From contig URMR01000136.1 in NCBI GenBank assembly GCA_900548935.1, positions 1 to 5,133 of the forward strand: a stretch of DNA of 5,133 bases, read 5' to 3'. This document shows, one piece after another, positions 1 to 5,133 of the stretch. Under the pieces are notes generated by a model that was not told the DNA's origin, did not search any database, and saw only the letters and a list, made by a program, of their open reading frames with translations. How positions within the stretch are numbered: position 1 is the first letter of the stretch; every line of letters begins with the position of its first letter. The position numbers were made by a program, and so were the translations under genes. Origin of the DNA: an uncultured Collinsella sp. (GTDB lineage: Bacteria; Actinomycetota; Coriobacteriia; Coriobacteriales; Coriobacteriaceae).

Positions 1-383
1 AGCGCTTCGGCGAGATGGAAGTTTGGGCACTGTACGCTTACGGTGCTTCCAACGTCCTGCAGGAGATCCTGACCGTCAAGTCCGACGATACCGTGGGCCG
101 CGTCAAGACCTACGAGTCCATCGTCAAGGGCGAGAACGTTCCTGTCCCGGGTATCCCCGAGTCCTTCAAGGTTCTCGTCAAGGAGATTCGCTCCCTCGCG
201 CTGGACATCGAGCCCATGCACGATGCCGACGAGGACGCCTCCGCACCTGTGACCGCCGAGGAGACCTCTGCCCTCGATGACCTGGCTGCGCTCGCCGGCG
301 TTGACGCCGACGTCGAGGCCCAGGATACCGAGACCGCCGAGGCACCCGAGGCTGTCGCCGCCACGACCACTGATAAGGAGTAG
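1..383 (+). CDS. rpoB: RNA polymerase beta subunit, C-terminal fragment (5' end outside window)
   Basis: This is the 3' end of the gene for the beta subunit, which forms one pincer of the catalytic core of DNA-dependent RNA polymerase. The reading frame is open from the left edge (first full codon at base 3) to the TAG stop at 381-383. The translation opens with RFGEMEVWALYAYGAS and continues through LTVKSDDTVGR and GIPESFKVLVKEIRSLAL. These are the hallmark C-terminal motifs of bacterial beta, which wrap around the start of beta-prime. The conserved part ends at about base 212. A further 56-residue tail (213-380) is rich in Ala, Asp and Glu: 17 residues are acidic and only one is lysine. Acidic tails of this kind are also known in Gram-positive beta subunits. 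The last two sense codons, aag gag, double as the ribosome binding site of rpoC, so the genes are likely co-transcribed and translationally coupled. Identity is near certain; only the upstream extent is unseen. Confidence 0.98.
   Translation, partial: RFGEMEVWALYAYGASNVLQEILTVKSDDTVGRVKTYESIVKGENVPVPGIPESFKVLVKEIRSLALDIEPMHDADEDASAPVTAEETSALDDLAALAGVDADVEAQDTETAEAPEAVAATTTDKE
375..380 (+). promoter_or_regulatory. Ribosome binding site of rpoC, inside the end of rpoB
   Basis: AAGGAG lies in the last two rpoB codons, before the TAG stop. It is 9 bases from GTG at 390 and only 3 bases from the in-frame TTG at 384. The 9-base spacing is the more usual one and decides the start chosen for rpoC. 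Confidence 0.8.
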
Positions 384-389
384 TTGACT

Positions 390-4865
<4,476 letters not shown>

Positions 4866-4891
4866 TTTCCTGGTACGTTAACCGTCCTTCC

Positions 4892-4928
4892 AAAGACCCG
4901 TTTCCCAACAGGGAAGCGGGTCTTTTTT
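4892..4928 (+). terminator. Strong intrinsic terminator after rpoC
   Basis: The arms AAAGACCCGTTTCCC (4892-4906) and GGGAAGCGGGTCTTT (4911-4925) form a 15-bp stem. It has one G-U pair (T4901 with G4916) and a four-base AACA loop. A run of six T (4923-4928) follows the GC-rich part. It starts 26 bases after the rpoC stop and should end the rpoBC transcript. Confidence 0.95.
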
Positions 4929-4935
4929 GTTGAAG

Positions 4936-4977
4936 AAAACCTGCCAAAAAGGGACAGGTTTATTTTGGTAGGTTTTT
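4936..4977 (+). terminator. Second hairpin with T-run, possible backup terminator; alternative pairing present
   Basis: AAAACCTGCCAAAA (4936-4949) pairs with TTTTGGTAGGTTTT (4963-4976) over 14 bp with one G-U pair and a 13-base loop. The 3' arm runs into five T (4973-4977). The same left arm can instead pair as AAACCTG (4937-4943) with CAGGTTT (4955-4961), so the two folds exclude each other. On the opposite strand the shorter fold is followed by a T-rich stretch, so the element could act in both directions. It could also be a copy of a dispersed intergenic repeat. The structure is plain; the role is inferred. Confidence 0.55.
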
Positions 4978-4989
4978 CCTGCTTGAATT

Positions 4990-5016
4990 TGAAACAATTC
5001 GTCCGGCCAGAGCGTA
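4990..5016 (+). promoter_or_regulatory. Candidate ECF-sigma promoter upstream of the sigma factor gene
   Basis: TGAAAC at 4990-4995 and CGTA at 5013-5016 are separated by 17 bases. This matches the AAC-type -35 and CGT-type -10 elements used by ECF sigma factors such as B. subtilis SigW (TGAAAC, 16-17 bases, CGTA). Transcription would start near 5023-5027, giving a leader of about 40 bases before the ATG at 5067. No housekeeping promoter with good spacing was found here: TTGAAA at 4989 is 20 bases from TATCTA at 5015. Its place directly before an ECF-like gene suggests autoregulation. Confidence 0.6.
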
Positions 5017-5055
5017 TCTATGGTGAGGGCCTCATCGATAATCATTAACGTCACC

Positions 5056-5065
5056 AGGAGGTGAT
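5056..5065 (+). promoter_or_regulatory. Strong ribosome binding site of the sigma factor gene
   Basis: AGGAGGTGAT is ten bases complementary to the 3' end of 16S rRNA. The AGGAGG core ends 5 bases before the ATG at 5067, which sets the start. The site can fold as TCACC (5051-5055) against GGTGA (5060-5064), with AGGA in the loop. Confidence 0.85.
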
Positions 5066-5066
5066 T

Positions 5067-5133
5067 ATGGAAGAACAAGCATTTAGACAGGCGGTCGAAG
5101 ATCACCGGGATGTCGTGTTTCGGATCGCATTGA
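5067..5133 (+). CDS. Probable ECF-family RNA polymerase sigma factor, N-terminal fragment (3' end outside window)
   Basis: Only 22 codons are present, running off the right edge. They begin MEEQAFRQAVEDHRDVV and continue FRIAL. A short acidic lead followed by phenylalanine, a helix with H/Y-x-x-x-V-F-R and then I-A-L is typical of the start of region 2 in ECF sigma factors of the SigW/SigV type. In that family, region 2 binds the beta-prime clamp helices and the -10 element, and region 4 binds the -35. The start is secure because a near-perfect ribosome binding site sits 5 bases upstream. The gene is separated from rpoC by terminators and has its own candidate ECF promoter, so it looks like an independent, self-activated unit; an anti-sigma gene might follow outside the window. 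The family call rests on few residues plus the promoter match. The subgroup and the inducing stress cannot be told. Confidence 0.6.
   Translation, partial: MEEQAFRQAVEDHRDVVFRIAL

Noticed and set aside
4983..5020. A housekeeping sigma-70 promoter (TTGAAT or TTGAAA with TATCTA)
   Set aside because: The spacers are 26 and 20 bases, both too long. The ECF-type pair TGAAAC/CGTA with 17 bases fits better.
4878..5105. A 75-codon open frame on the minus strand across the intergenic region
   Set aside because: It runs through the rpoC terminator, the second hairpin, the ECF promoter and the start of the sigma gene. It has no familiar motif; its sequence is a by-product of those elements.

Overview
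The window reads left to right as one RNA polymerase locus, with every supported gene on the + strand. It holds the 3' end of rpoB (beta subunit), a complete rpoC (beta-prime subunit, about 1491 residues), a 201-base intergenic stretch and the first 22 codons of what looks like an ECF sigma factor gene. Codons in rpoB and rpoC strongly favour C or G in third position. The beta-prime protein has an actinobacterial-style helical insert near its N-terminus. Together these suggest a high-GC actinobacterium, most likely of class Coriobacteriia (Collinsella-like). The assignment rests on protein features recalled from memory, not on a search.

Region by region: positions 1-383 encode the beta C-terminus, ending in a 56-residue acidic and alanine-rich tail. 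The last two rpoB codons (aag gag) also form the Shine-Dalgarno sequence for rpoC, so the two large subunits are tightly linked in translation. rpoC then fills 390-4865. It has both zinc sites, the clamp helices, the catalytic Asp triad, the bridge helix and the trigger loop. The conserved core ends near residue 1260, after which there are about 225 extra residues. Within these, residues 1338-1399 align without gaps to the C-terminal DNA-binding domain of the RNA polymerase alpha subunit (alpha-CTD). The residues matching E. coli alpha R265, N268, G296 and K298 are kept. This is the most notable observation in the window.

Positions 4866-5066 hold a very strong intrinsic terminator (15-bp stem and T-run), then a second pair of mutually exclusive hairpins. 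After these comes an ECF-type promoter (TGAAAC, 17 bases, CGTA) and a strong Shine-Dalgarno sequence. The last gene begins at 5067 and runs off the window.

How it fits together: rpoB and rpoC are co-transcribed and supply the two catalytic subunits. Transcription then stops, and a separate unit for a specialised sigma factor starts from a promoter of the kind ECF sigma factors recognise, which suggests autoregulation. The usual rpsL-rpsG-fusA genes do not directly follow rpoC here. The beta-prime bridge helix and trigger loop carry several substitutions at normally near-invariant positions, so this polymerase may differ from textbook enzymes in catalysis and in promoter contacts.
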